Below, in pieces: positions 52,948 to 62,857 of a DNA stretch of 64,000 nt. Location of the stretch: the NCBI RefSeq assembly GCF_965118125.1, contig NZ_OZ221288.1:2542001-2606000 (forward strand), given 5' to 3'. Position 1 is the stretch's first letter. Every line of letters starts with the position of its first letter. The notes beneath the pieces are model-generated. The model had not been told where the DNA came from and made no database searches. It worked only from the letters and a program-made list of their open reading frames with translations. The DNA is from Pararobbsia alpina_A. Lineage in GTDB: Bacteria; Pseudomonadota; Gammaproteobacteria; Burkholderiales; Burkholderiaceae. A program made the position numbers and the translations under genes.

Positions 52948-55080
52948 ATGGCTGACGACAATCCATCCGATCCGGTGCAGCCGGCGGTCAATGGCGATGC
53001 CGGTACACAGCTGGCCGGTGATGGCGCCAACGGTGCGCAGCAGGAAGCCAAGGGCTCGCCTGATGCGCAGCAGGACATCAACAGCACGACCGACGCGCAG
53101 CCCGTCAAGGACGCACCAGAGCCTGATGGGGCCACCATTTTTAAGGCGGTTCGCAACGCATTTTCGCTCGGGTGGAGTCTAGTTGAACTTACCGGACGAA
53201 TCGAATCGGAGTTGGGGGAAGTGGAGCAACGCGGCATGCGCGTTGCGAGTCTGTGGCGCGTTTCGCTATCGCGAATCGCATCGATGCACTATCAGGCGTT
53301 CGGCGGTACCACGACGGACAAGACGTTCTACGCGCCGCAGGTGAATTTACCCGGATATTTGTTCCCAGCTGCTGGTCCCAACGACTACACGCAATTCAGT
53401 TCTTTAAATCCGAAGGCCGACCAGGACCGCCTTCTCGTCAACTTCAAGCTCTATGACGTCACGAAACGAGCGATCAACTGTCTTGCGTTGCTCTATGTGA
53501 ATCCAGAAGACAGTCTGGACAGCGACCGAATCAAAAATCTGCAAGACCTGCTTATCGCGGCGGATAGCGCGCTGCAGTCAAGTGACAATCCAAAAGAACA
53601 AATTACCACGCTGGTGAAGCGATTTCTTATCGCGTGGGACGGGTTCCTTCGCGAGCACTTCTACGCGGGCGGACTGTTGCCCGACACCGATCTTGAGGTA
53701 ACAGCGTATGAGGCAGGTCGGTCGATGGCCTCATTGTCGTGGTCAATTACCAGCAAAACGCTTGATTGGGAGCGAACGTTGCCGAGCCCCGTGGCGCGCG
53801 CAGGCGTCCTGGAAGGCAATCAACGCTTGGTCGCATCAAGAGCCAGTGTGATTGATGACATTGTGCGCAACGATGGAGTGGGGGCTGCATGGCAGAGCGC
53901 GTTCAGGCAAGACTTCATCATTCGCCTGCAGCACGACGTTGTGGCCTTGAGCTCGAAGCTGGATGAGGCATACCTGGCTCAGCATTCTGCCGATGCGAAC
54001 GTCGCGGGAAAAAGCGCCAAGGATGTCGACGCAGACTTGCCCAGCGTCTCCATTCGAGCGATAAAGCAGGGACTTGAATTCTGGCGTCGCGCGGTCGAAA
54101 AGATGTTGAAGTCGACGCAAGATCCGTCGAGCACGGCAAGCGCGTCGGATCCGAAGGTGAACGTGTACGACGACTATCGAAACCATTACGAATGGTCGAG
54201 AACAATGCGACTTGCGTTGACCAAACAAGTGAGCATCTGGCAGACGCTAATCACTGGCCAACAATCGCTTCGAGCATTCAGCACCGAAAACATCGCTCAG
54301 AAGCTGGTCGACGAAGTCTGGACTGAAATTCAGGCAGGCCTCGCCGAAGATATTGGAGAGACGGTGCGGCACGCGGAGGATGCCGCAGCCGAGTTGGCCA
54401 AGGAGGCCACCGAGGCGGCGGGAAAGGCAATCGACAAGATGTTCGTCGCGGCAAGGGCCTTTATATGGCCGCTGGGTATCCTTGCGGTCGCAGTGATCGG
54501 CATAGGTGTCATTCTGCTTTTCGGGCAGTACGATCACGCCGGGACTCGTGGCGCGTCTGGAGCGCTCAGCGTCGCCGGTATTGGAGCGGCCGCTGCCGGC
54601 GTACTCAAATGGCTTGGTATCTCTACCGATAGAGCTGACGCACAGGCAAGCATCCAGGCCGCCGCTAAACCCGCACCTTCACCCAACGCGCAGGAAGCAC
54701 AGGCACCCGGCATTGTGAACCGGGTTGAGCAGATATCGCGATCGTTCGCCAGCGACGCGATGAACGCGTTGAAGAACGGTTTTGGACAGGCACAGACGGA
54801 ATTGGACGATCTGAATCGAAGCGTCAGTGTCACGTACCCGCTCGTCGACTACATTGCACTCCAAAGAACGCTCGTGAGTGGGGGCGGTAACGTCCCCTCG
54901 TCAGTCCAGGTGTTACTTAACAAAGGGGATTTCCTGAGAGACGTTATCTGGACGAGTGACGAACGCGCGGAGGAGATGAAGGCCATCGTGCGTGCTGCGT
55001 TCGGGCCGATCGCGATGCTGGCATATTCCGCCGTCAAAGACCCGTCGAAGTTGAAAGAAGCGAAGTCGCCCGAGCAATAA
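52948..55080 (+). CDS. Unknown 710-residue membrane protein
   Basis: Strong ribosome binding site (GGAGG, four bases before ATG). Residues 1-60 are acidic, Gln/Asp/Ala-rich and probably disordered. Residues 60-470 look mainly helical, with no family I recognise. A hydrophobic span at ~503-526 (FIWPLGILAVAVIGIGVILL) and a second weaker one at ~537-557 (SGALSVAGIGAAAAGVLKWL) form a hairpin. It is followed by an Ala/Pro linker and a C-terminal helical domain of ~130 residues. There is no signal peptide. It is divergent from the SGNH/M15 trio and is probably part of the same functional unit. Confidence 0.82.
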   Translation: MADDNPSDPVQPAVNGDAGTQLAGDGANGAQQEAKGSPDAQQDINSTTDAQPVKDAPEPDGATIFKAVRNAFSLGWSLVELTGRIESELGEVEQRGMRVASLWRVSLSRIASMHYQAFGGTTTDKTFYAPQVNLPGYLFPAAGPNDYTQFSSLNPKADQDRLLVNFKLYDVTKRAINCLALLYVNPEDSLDSDRIKNLQDLLIAADSALQSSDNPKEQITTLVKRFLIAWDGFLREHFYAGGLLPDTDLEVTAYEAGRSMASLSWSITSKTLDWERTLPSPVARAGVLEGNQRLVASRASVIDDIVRNDGVGAAWQSAFRQDFIIRLQHDVVALSSKLDEAYLAQHSADANVAGKSAKDVDADLPSVSIRAIKQGLEFWRRAVEKMLKSTQDPSSTASASDPKVNVYDDYRNHYEWSRTMRLALTKQVSIWQTLITGQQSLRAFSTENIAQKLVDEVWTEIQAGLAEDIGETVRHAEDAAAELAKEATEAAGKAIDKMFVAARAFIWPLGILAVAVIGIGVILLFGQYDHAGTRGASGALSVAGIGAAAAGVLKWLGISTDRADAQASIQAAAKPAPSPNAQEAQAPGIVNRVEQISRSFASDAMNALKNGFGQAQTELDDLNRSVSVTYPLVDYIALQRTLVSGGGNVPSSVQVLLNKGDFLRDVIWTSDERAEEMKAIVRAAFGPIAMLAYSAVKDPSKLKEAKSPEQ

Positions 55081-55269
55081 GGCGAGCTGCCGCTTGTTTG
55101 TCGACTTCATTAGGTACGTCGTTCACCAACATTGGGGTGGACCCGGATGTCTCACGCAACGCGTGATGCGGATCCTATGGTTCGGCTCCGCCAAGCCTTT
55201 TTCTCCTTCAGTCATCCCCTCGAATAAGTTATAGTATGACCCTACGACTTCGCCTCTCTTTGCATCACC

Positions 55270-55971
55270 ATGTTCGAAAAAATTCCCGTGCAGACCATGA
55301 GCGACAACGTCGCCGAAAGGTTGCTCGCGCAGATCGATAACGGCACGTTTCCCAAGGGGCATAAGCTGCCGACCGAGGCCGCTTTGGCCGAGGCTTTCGG
55401 GGTGAGCCGGACGGTGATTCGTGAAGCTGTGTCGCGTTTGCGTAATGAAGGCGTCGTTGAATCGCGTCAGGGCAGCGGGATGTATGTTCGATCTGGCGAC
55501 GTCGCACGGCCGCTACGTATCGACTTTGCGGAAGCCTCCGACCCTGATGGCGTTCCTTACATCATCGAGCTGCGTCGCGCGATCGAATCCGAGGTCGCCG
55601 CGGTTGCCGCAGAGCGCCGTACGCAAAAGCAAATGACGGCGATCGACAAAGCGCTCACAGCAATCGATAAGGCCGTCGAGGCCGGTTCCGATGGCGTTCG
55701 CGAAGACCTTGAATTCCACCGTGCGATTGCGATTGCCACGGGCAATCCGTTCTTCCTTAAGACGCTGGCATTCCTTCATCAATACCTCGAAGCCGGGATG
55801 AAGGTCACACGTCATAACGAGGCGACGCACGAAAATTTCGCGCTGCAGGTCAAGGAAGAGCACAACGCCATCGTGGCGGCCGTGCGCGCGAAGGATGTCG
55901 AAGGCGCTCGGCGCGCCGCACAGACACATATGATCAACGCGGCCCGAAGACTGCGCGAGGCCCGGCGCTAG
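55270..55971 (+). CDS. FadR-type GntR regulator (FCD domain)
   Basis: 233 residues. GntR winged helix at residues ~10-75 (LPTEAALAEAFGVSRTVIRE), then an FCD effector domain (residues ~90-220) with metal-ligand-type residues in DLEFHRAIA and EEHNAI. FCD regulators bind sugar acids and similar anions. It precedes ltnD by 130 bp on the same strand, so it probably represses the tetronate pathway. A TATAGT-like element at 55230-55235 could be its -10. Confidence 0.93.
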   Translation: MFEKIPVQTMSDNVAERLLAQIDNGTFPKGHKLPTEAALAEAFGVSRTVIREAVSRLRNEGVVESRQGSGMYVRSGDVARPLRIDFAEASDPDGVPYIIELRRAIESEVAAVAAERRTQKQMTAIDKALTAIDKAVEAGSDGVREDLEFHRAIAIATGNPFFLKTLAFLHQYLEAGMKVTRHNEATHENFALQVKEEHNAIVAAVRAKDVEGARRAAQTHMINAARRLREARR

Positions 55972-56101
55972 CGCATCGCGCCAGGCGAACGAGACGACGC
56001 TAAAAACCTACGGTTTGGGGCGGGCATTTCGTTCACCGCACGCCGCTCGTCCTGCTGCCTTCGGACCGAATCACTCGGTGTTTTTCTAAAGAGGAATATT
56101 C

Positions 56102-56995
56102 ATGTCTTCCAGAAACGTCGGCGTCATCGGGCTCGGGGCAATGGGATTTGGCGTCGCGTCGACACTTGTGCGTGCGGGTTTCAACACGTATGGCTGTGAC
56201 GTACGCCCCGCAACGCTGGACGCATTCGAAAAAGCCGGCGGCAAACGCTGTGCGACGCCGGCTGAGCTGGGTGCCGTGTGCGACGTCGTGTTGACGCTGG
56301 TTGTGAACGCGGCACAAACCGAGACGGTCTTGTTCGGCGAAAACGGCGCGGTCGCTGCGATGCGGCCGGGCAGTGTGATCGTCGCGTGCGCGACTGCAGC
56401 ACCCGATTCGGTCGTCACACTCGCACAACGCGTCGAAGCGGCAGGACTTCAGATGCTCGACGCCCCCGTTTCAGGCGGCGCTGCGCGCGCGGCATCGGGC
56501 GAAATGACGATCATGAGTTCGGGGCCTCAAGCCGCGTACGCACTGTGCGACGACGTGCTCGAGGCCATCGCTGCTAAGGTGTATCGGCTTGGCGATGCCC
56601 ATGGCATAGGGTCGAAAATCAAGATCGTCAATCAATTGCTCGCGGGCGTTCATATCGCCGCTGCCGCAGAGGCGGTCGCTCTTGGCGTTCGTGAAGGGGT
56701 CGATCCGAAGGTGCTGTACGAGGTCATCACACACAGCGCGGGCAATTCGTGGATGTTCGAGAATCGCGTGCCGCATATCCTTGCGGGCGATTTCACGCCG
56801 CTTTCTGCAGTCGATATCTTTGTCAAAGACCTCGGCATCGTGCTGGATACCGGGCGCAAGTCCAAATTCCCGCTGCCGCTGTCTTCGGCCGCGCATCAGA
56901 TGTTCATGATGGCGTCGTCCGCTGGACACGGTGGCGAAGACGACTCGGCTGTCGTCAAGATTTTCCCGGGTATCGACCTGCCCGCCAAAGCCTAA
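56102..56995 (+). CDS. ltnD: L-threonate 2-dehydrogenase
   Basis: 297 residues, preceded by AGAGGAATATTC. The dinucleotide motif is GVIGLGAMGFGVAS, and the family's catalytic Lys lies in GSKIKIVNQLLAG near residue 174. The C-terminal HSAGNSWMFENRVPH, FTPLSAVDIFVKDLGI and SAAHQMFMMASSAGHG segments match the LtnD branch of beta-hydroxyacid dehydrogenases better than GarR or tartronate semialdehyde reductase. It oxidises L-threonate to 2-oxo-tetronate. The kinase and aldolase of the pathway are not in the window, but OtnI is at its right edge. Confidence 0.85.
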   Translation: MSSRNVGVIGLGAMGFGVASTLVRAGFNTYGCDVRPATLDAFEKAGGKRCATPAELGAVCDVVLTLVVNAAQTETVLFGENGAVAAMRPGSVIVACATAAPDSVVTLAQRVEAAGLQMLDAPVSGGAARAASGEMTIMSSGPQAAYALCDDVLEAIAAKVYRLGDAHGIGSKIKIVNQLLAGVHIAAAAEAVALGVREGVDPKVLYEVITHSAGNSWMFENRVPHILAGDFTPLSAVDIFVKDLGIVLDTGRKSKFPLPLSSAAHQMFMMASSAGHGGEDDSAVVKIFPGIDLPAKA

Positions 56996-57005
56996 AAGAA
57001 AAAAA

Positions 57006-57033
57006 CCGGTGCACACAAAACCATGTGCACCGG
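57006..57033 (-). terminator. Rho-independent terminator (minus strand)
   Basis: CCGGTGCACA (57006-57015), 8-nt loop, TGTGCACCGG (57024-57033). On the plus strand an A-rich tract precedes it, so on the minus strand the stem is followed by a U-run. It therefore terminates the epimerase gene, and possibly also ltnD from the other side. Confidence 0.75.
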
Positions 57034-57152
57034 CTCGCTAAATCGCAAGCGTCTGGAGAGAGCGTTGCGACGAAGACAGACCACCCAAAACAATCTGCCA
57101 CTGCAGACCTGCGGAGCTACACAACAAATCGATCAAGCGGCAAAGCCGGCTT

Positions 57153-58043
57153 TTACTTGATTTGATCGCGCCAGGCGTATTGCGGCTTCCATCCAAGCAG
57201 GCGCTTGAGCTTTTCATTGCTCAACAGCGTCTCGTTCTCGCCCAACGGCTTCTTGACGGGCACATTCGGGTAAAACTGCTTGAGCAGCGCGGCCGTCGGC
57301 TGATCAGACGACACATCATCCGCGGCGACATTCATCACCTGGAAGCCCAGGCCGTCCTTTTCGATGCCGAGCCGGCACGCCGTCGCAAGATCGCGGCCGT
57401 CGATATAGCTCCACGCAATACGCTTGCGCAGGCTCGCGTCCTTGTTCCATGTCGCAAACTTCTCGTAGTCGACGGGGTCGAGCACGTTGCCGATGCGGAA
57501 GCAGTAAATGTCCGCTCCCGTGCGACGGTGGAATGCCTTGCCCGTGACTTCGTTGATGACCTTCGACGTCGCATAGCTGTCCATCGGGTCGACCGGGTAG
57601 TCTTCGTCGAGCGGGAAGTACTCAGGGTCGCGATGGCGGTGCGCGAACACCACACCGTACGTCGTTTCGCTCGACGCCAGAATGACCTTCTTGATGCCGA
57701 ATTTCGATGCCGCATCGAGAACGTTGTAGGTGCCCATCACGTTGATGCGGAACACTTCGTTATCCGGCGTGACCAGAATGCGCGGGATCGCGGCGAAATG
57801 CACGATCGCGTCGATCGGCTGCGGCTCGAGGTCGTCGGCGAATTCCTGCGGCACTGTCGTCGATGCCAGCGCGTTGAAGACCTGGCCGGCATCGGTCAGA
57901 TCCGTGATCAGGGTACGCGCAGTGCGCTTGGCCATCGGCACGCGATCGAGATTGAGCACTTCGTACCCGTGATTGACGAGATCTTCGACCACCCACTTGC
58001 CTGCCAAACCACTACCGCCTGTCACTATCACACGCTTTTTCAT
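57153..58043 (-). CDS. NAD-dependent epimerase/dehydratase family protein
   Basis: 296 residues from the ATG at 58043, which has AAGGAG 9 bases upstream (an ATG seven codons earlier would put that site inside the gene). Extended SDR: VIVTGGSGLAGKWVVEDL at the N-terminus, HFAAIPRI, SSETTYG and the Tyr-Lys pair in DSYATSKVINEV. In this locus it may be a sugar-acid dehydrogenase, such as a D-erythronate dehydrogenase (DenD)-type enzyme, rather than a nucleotide-sugar epimerase; that is inference. It shares its divergent promoter region with the ABC importer. Confidence 0.88.
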   Translation of the reverse strand: MKKRVIVTGGSGLAGKWVVEDLVNHGYEVLNLDRVPMAKRTARTLITDLTDAGQVFNALASTTVPQEFADDLEPQPIDAIVHFAAIPRILVTPDNEVFRINVMGTYNVLDAASKFGIKKVILASSETTYGVVFAHRHRDPEYFPLDEDYPVDPMDSYATSKVINEVTGKAFHRRTGADIYCFRIGNVLDPVDYEKFATWNKDASLRKRIAWSYIDGRDLATACRLGIEKDGLGFQVMNVAADDVSSDQPTAALLKQFYPNVPVKKPLGENETLLSNEKLKRLLGWKPQYAWRDQIK

Positions 58044-58223
58044 GCGTCTCGCTCCTTGATTCATCGAAATGGCTGGCTACGTTGAGTCGCTGCCTTGCCG
58101 CTGCTTTGCTGGCGTATTGCGCTTGATGGCCCCTTTATTGTCCTTCAATGCACTGAGTCAGGCTTAGAGAGGGCACTACGGGGCAGGCACATCGACATGC
58201 TAGCCCCAGAAGACGTCGCTTTC

Positions 58224-58239
58224 TGTGACACGGGTCACG
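58224..58239. promoter_or_regulatory. Crp/Fnr-family operator, site 1
   Basis: TGTGA-CACGGG-TCACG, 9 of 10 half-site bases of the Crp consensus TGTGA-N6-TCACA. It lies in the divergent region between the epimerase and the ABC permease. Confidence 0.65.
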
Positions 58240-58295
58240 TTCTTCTGCCGCACGGCTCGTACCTGAAGCGATGCAGATCAACGAGGCGGCCGATG

Positions 58296-58311
58296 TATGA
58301 CCCCCGTCACA
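58296..58311. promoter_or_regulatory. Crp/Fnr-family operator, site 2
   Basis: TATGA-CCCCCG-TCACA, 9 of 10 half-site bases of the Crp consensus, centred 72 bp (about seven helical turns) from site 1. It is 154 bp upstream of the permease start. The in-locus Crp-family protein at 62858-63688 is a candidate ligand-dependent binder. Confidence 0.6.
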
Positions 58312-58464
58312 GAATCGCAAGAGCGATCCGCCTATGATGGTTCGAGCCTCATGACCGGCACCTGCGGGTGACAGCGATGCAAGAGGCGATGCGCTTTGCA
58401 ACGCACGACTGAGTGCGCAAAACAGCCGGCGGACAACGAGCCGATATCGAGCAGGAGACATCTG

Positions 58465-59466
58465 TTGAGTGCCCTTTCTTCCAAGAAAAGTCCTGACGGC
58501 GCACCCGGTTCGGTGGCTGCGAGCGTGAAATCCTTGCTCAAGATTCGCGAGCTCAACATTCTGTCGGTGCTGATCCTCGTCGGCATCGTCATCAGTTTTT
58601 TCTCGCCGTACTTTCTGACGACGGACAACCTCATGGGTGTGTTCCGTTCGTTTTCGCTCGTCGCGATCATGGCGATCGGCATGATGCTCGTGATCATCAC
58701 GGCGGGCATCGATCTCTCCGTCGGATCGGTCATGGGCTTGTCGTCGCTGATGACGGCGCTCGCGTTTCAAGCCGGCTATGGCCCCATTGTCGCGGTGCTG
58801 TGTGGTCTCGCGGTCGGTCTGATCGTCGGCAGCTTTAACGGGCTGCTGATCACGTTGATCGGCCTGCCGCCGTTTATCGCGACGCTGGGCACGCTGAGTA
58901 TCGGACGCGGGCTGATGTACATCATCACCAAGGGCGTGCCGGTCACGCCCGACATTCCCGATAGCTTCGCGTATATCGGTCAGGGCTATATCGGTCTGGT
59001 GCCGTTTCCGGTGGTCGTCATGATCGTGCTGACGATCATCTTTGCGATCGTCATGCGCCGCACGCGTTTCGGTCGTCACGTCTATGCGACGGGTGGCAAT
59101 GAAGTGGCCGCGCGCCTCAGCGGTGTGCGCACGCATCGCGTGAAATTCGCTGTGTACGTGGTGTCGGGCCTGATTGCATCGCTGGCCGGCGTGATCAGTT
59201 TTTCCCGCTTCGTATCAGCCGAGCCCGCATCGGGGTTCGGCGCCGAACTCGACGTCATTGCGGCGGCCGCGATCGGCGGAGCAAGCCTGTCGGGCGGCGC
59301 GGGCAGTATCGAAGGCGCCATCATCGGCGCCGCGCTCGCGGGGATCATCTCCAACGGTGTCGTGCTGCTCAATATCAACACCTATGCGCAACAGGCGATT
59401 ACGGGCTGCGTGATCCTGATCGCAGTCAGCATCGATATCTGGCGCATCCGCCGCAAGGGTCGCTAA
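58465..59466 (+). CDS. Ribose-type ABC transporter permease
   Basis: 333 residues from a TTG at 58465 with AGGAG seven bases upstream; the open frame extends to 58396. About ten membrane spans, with the BPD_transp_2 signature GIDLSVGSVMGLSSLM and GLPPFIATLGTLSIGRGL. Forms the inner-membrane channel with the periplasmic protein and dual-ATPase encoded downstream, importing a sugar or sugar acid, here probably a tetronate. Confidence 0.92.
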   Translation: MSALSSKKSPDGAPGSVAASVKSLLKIRELNILSVLILVGIVISFFSPYFLTTDNLMGVFRSFSLVAIMAIGMMLVIITAGIDLSVGSVMGLSSLMTALAFQAGYGPIVAVLCGLAVGLIVGSFNGLLITLIGLPPFIATLGTLSIGRGLMYIITKGVPVTPDIPDSFAYIGQGYIGLVPFPVVVMIVLTIIFAIVMRRTRFGRHVYATGGNEVAARLSGVRTHRVKFAVYVVSGLIASLAGVISFSRFVSAEPASGFGAELDVIAAAAIGGASLSGGAGSIEGAIIGAALAGIISNGVVLLNINTYAQQAITGCVILIAVSIDIWRIRRKGR

Positions 59467-59481
59467 GCGCGTACGGCGCTT
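59465..59481 (+). terminator. Intercistronic stem-loop after the permease gene
   Basis: AAGCGC (59465-59470), loop GTACG, GCGCTT (59476-59481), then CTTTCT; the stem includes the last bases of the permease stop codon. It may protect upstream RNA or partially terminate. Confidence 0.4.
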
Positions 59482-59589
59482 CTTTCTCACCGGGACCGTG
59501 CGCCTTTGCGAACGCACGGAATGCCTCTCGCAGTGTCTTCGCATTTCCGATGTTTGAACCCTCAGCTCACAACGATAATTGGAGACAAC

Positions 59590-60531
59590 ATGAACACATT
59601 GAATCGACTGCTCGCCGCCGCGGTGCTATCGACGCTGGCGATGGGCGCGATCGGCGCACAAGCCAAAGATGCCAAGGACATTTCGGTTGCCGTCGTGCCG
59701 AAGGTCGCGGTGCCGTTCTTTGACGACTGCAACACGGGTGCGAAAGACGCCGCGCAAAAGGCCGGCGTGAACTATCAATGGGTGGTTCCGCAGAATACGC
59801 AGGGCGCGACGCAGGTGCAGATCATCGAGGATCTGATGTCGAAGCACGTCGACGGCATTGCGATTTCGGTCAACGAGCCGAAGTCGGTCGAAAGCGTGAT
59901 GAAGCGTGCGGAACAGGCGGGCATCAAGGTGCTGACATTTGACTCCGATTCGCCCAAGAGCGGACGCTCGATGTACATCGGCACCAGCAACGAAGCGGCC
60001 GGCGAAACGATGGCCGAATCGATGGCCAAGGCGATTGGCGGCAAGGGCGACGTCGCGATTGTGACCGGGCAGCTTGGCGCAGTGAACCTCAACGAGCGGA
60101 TCGCCGGCGTCAAGAAGGGCCTCGCGAAATATCCGGATATCAAGATCGTCGAAACGCAAGGCACGGATGACGACCTCGCGCGCGGTGTCTCCGTTGTGGA
60201 AACGACGTTGCGCGCACATCCCCAACTCAAGGGCATTTTCGGCGTCAGTCAGGTGGGCGGCCCGGCCGTGTCGAAGGTACTCGATACGAAAGAGTTCGGC
60301 GGCATGAAGGGCAAGCTCGCCGTGTTCGCGTTTGACGATCTGCCCGACACGATCAAGGGCGTCAAGGACGGCACGATCGAGGGCATCATTGTCCAGCGTC
60401 CGGTGACGATGGGTCGCCTGTCGGTTGAACATCTTGTTGCGCAAATTCAAGGCACCGAGACACAAGGCAAGGATATCGACACCGGCGTGACGGTCGTCAC
60501 GAAGGACAATATCGGCAGCTACACGAAGTAA
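59590..60531 (+). CDS. Sugar ABC transporter periplasmic binding protein
   Basis: 313 residues from the ATG at 59590 (GGAGACAAC upstream); the frame opens at 59506. Sec signal peptide ending near AIGAQA. Peripla_BP_4/RbsB-like fold: DISVAVVPKVAVPFFDDCNT, SKHVDGIAISVNEP, KVLTFDSDSPKSGRS and VFAFDDLPDTIKG. It delivers the substrate to the permease. In this locus the ligand is probably threonate or a related C4 acid. Confidence 0.93.
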   Translation: MNTLNRLLAAAVLSTLAMGAIGAQAKDAKDISVAVVPKVAVPFFDDCNTGAKDAAQKAGVNYQWVVPQNTQGATQVQIIEDLMSKHVDGIAISVNEPKSVESVMKRAEQAGIKVLTFDSDSPKSGRSMYIGTSNEAAGETMAESMAKAIGGKGDVAIVTGQLGAVNLNERIAGVKKGLAKYPDIKIVETQGTDDDLARGVSVVETTLRAHPQLKGIFGVSQVGGPAVSKVLDTKEFGGMKGKLAVFAFDDLPDTIKGVKDGTIEGIIVQRPVTMGRLSVEHLVAQIQGTETQGKDIDTGVTVVTKDNIGSYTK

Positions 60532-60543
60532 ATCGAGGCTCCT

Positions 60544-62070
<1,527 letters not shown>

Positions 62071-62173
62071 ATGATCTTGCCACGCGGCGCGTTGACATCC
62101 GTCGCGCGTCGACGTCGAAAGTTGGCCGGTCGCAACGTGTCGAACGGCTTTTTTACCGGGAGTTTTAAAGCGT

Positions 62174-62842
62174 ATGACCACCATTGTTGTTGTGCACACC
62201 GGCCCCGTGACCGTGCAGCCGCTTAAGGACCAGTTCAAGGAGCACCTGCCCGATGCGCGTGTGATCAATATCGTCGACGACAGCTTGCTGAACGACGTTC
62301 GCACTGCGGGGCACCTGACGAGCGAAGTCACGGGACGCCTGTATTCGTATATGTCCAACGCGCAGGCGATGGGCGCAGACATTATTCTTAACGCGTGTTC
62401 GTCGGTCGGCGAAGCGACGGACCTGCTGCGCAACCTGATCCGCACGCCAATCGTCAAGGTCGACGAGTCGATGGCCGAAGAGGCGAGCCGCATCGGGAAA
62501 CGTATCGGCGTGGTCGCGACCGTCAAGACGACGCTTGAACCCACTACGCGCCTGATTCAGAAGAAAGCTGCCGAGCACGCACGCTCGATCACCGTCGTCG
62601 AGCGTATCGCCGACGGCGCGTTCGATGCATTGCTTGCGGGTGATGCGCAAAAGCATGACGACATCCTGACGCGCACGATCACCGACCTCATGAACGAAGT
62701 CGACGTCGTCGTGCTCGCTCAAGTGTCGATGGCGCGCCTCGTGCCGCTGCTGGGCAAGACGCGCGTGCCGGTGCTGTCGAGCCCGCGCAGCGGAGTCGAA
62801 GCGGTCAAGCGCGAACTCGAAGCCTCGTTCGCGACGAAGTGA
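62174..62842 (+). CDS. Asp/Glu/hydantoin-racemase-like protein with one active-site Cys
   Basis: 222 residues. The first catalytic region is present (IILNACSSVGEATD, a Cys-containing loop). At the second, where racemases carry Cys-Thr-His, this protein reads LAQVSMARLVPLL with no Cys. It is therefore unlikely to be a two-base racemase; single-Cys members include decarboxylases and isomerases. It is last in the ABC operon and may process the transported acid. The reaction cannot be named from sequence. Confidence 0.8.
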   Translation: MTTIVVVHTGPVTVQPLKDQFKEHLPDARVINIVDDSLLNDVRTAGHLTSEVTGRLYSYMSNAQAMGADIILNACSSVGEATDLLRNLIRTPIVKVDESMAEEASRIGKRIGVVATVKTTLEPTTRLIQKKAAEHARSITVVERIADGAFDALLAGDAQKHDDILTRTITDLMNEVDVVVLAQVSMARLVPLLGKTRVPVLSSPRSGVEAVKRELEASFATK

Positions 62843-62857
62843 GTGCAAGCCGGATCG

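Noticed and set aside
62174..62842. Annotating the protein as aspartate or hydantoin racemase
   Set aside because: The second catalytic Cys is absent, so the racemase call would overstate the evidence.
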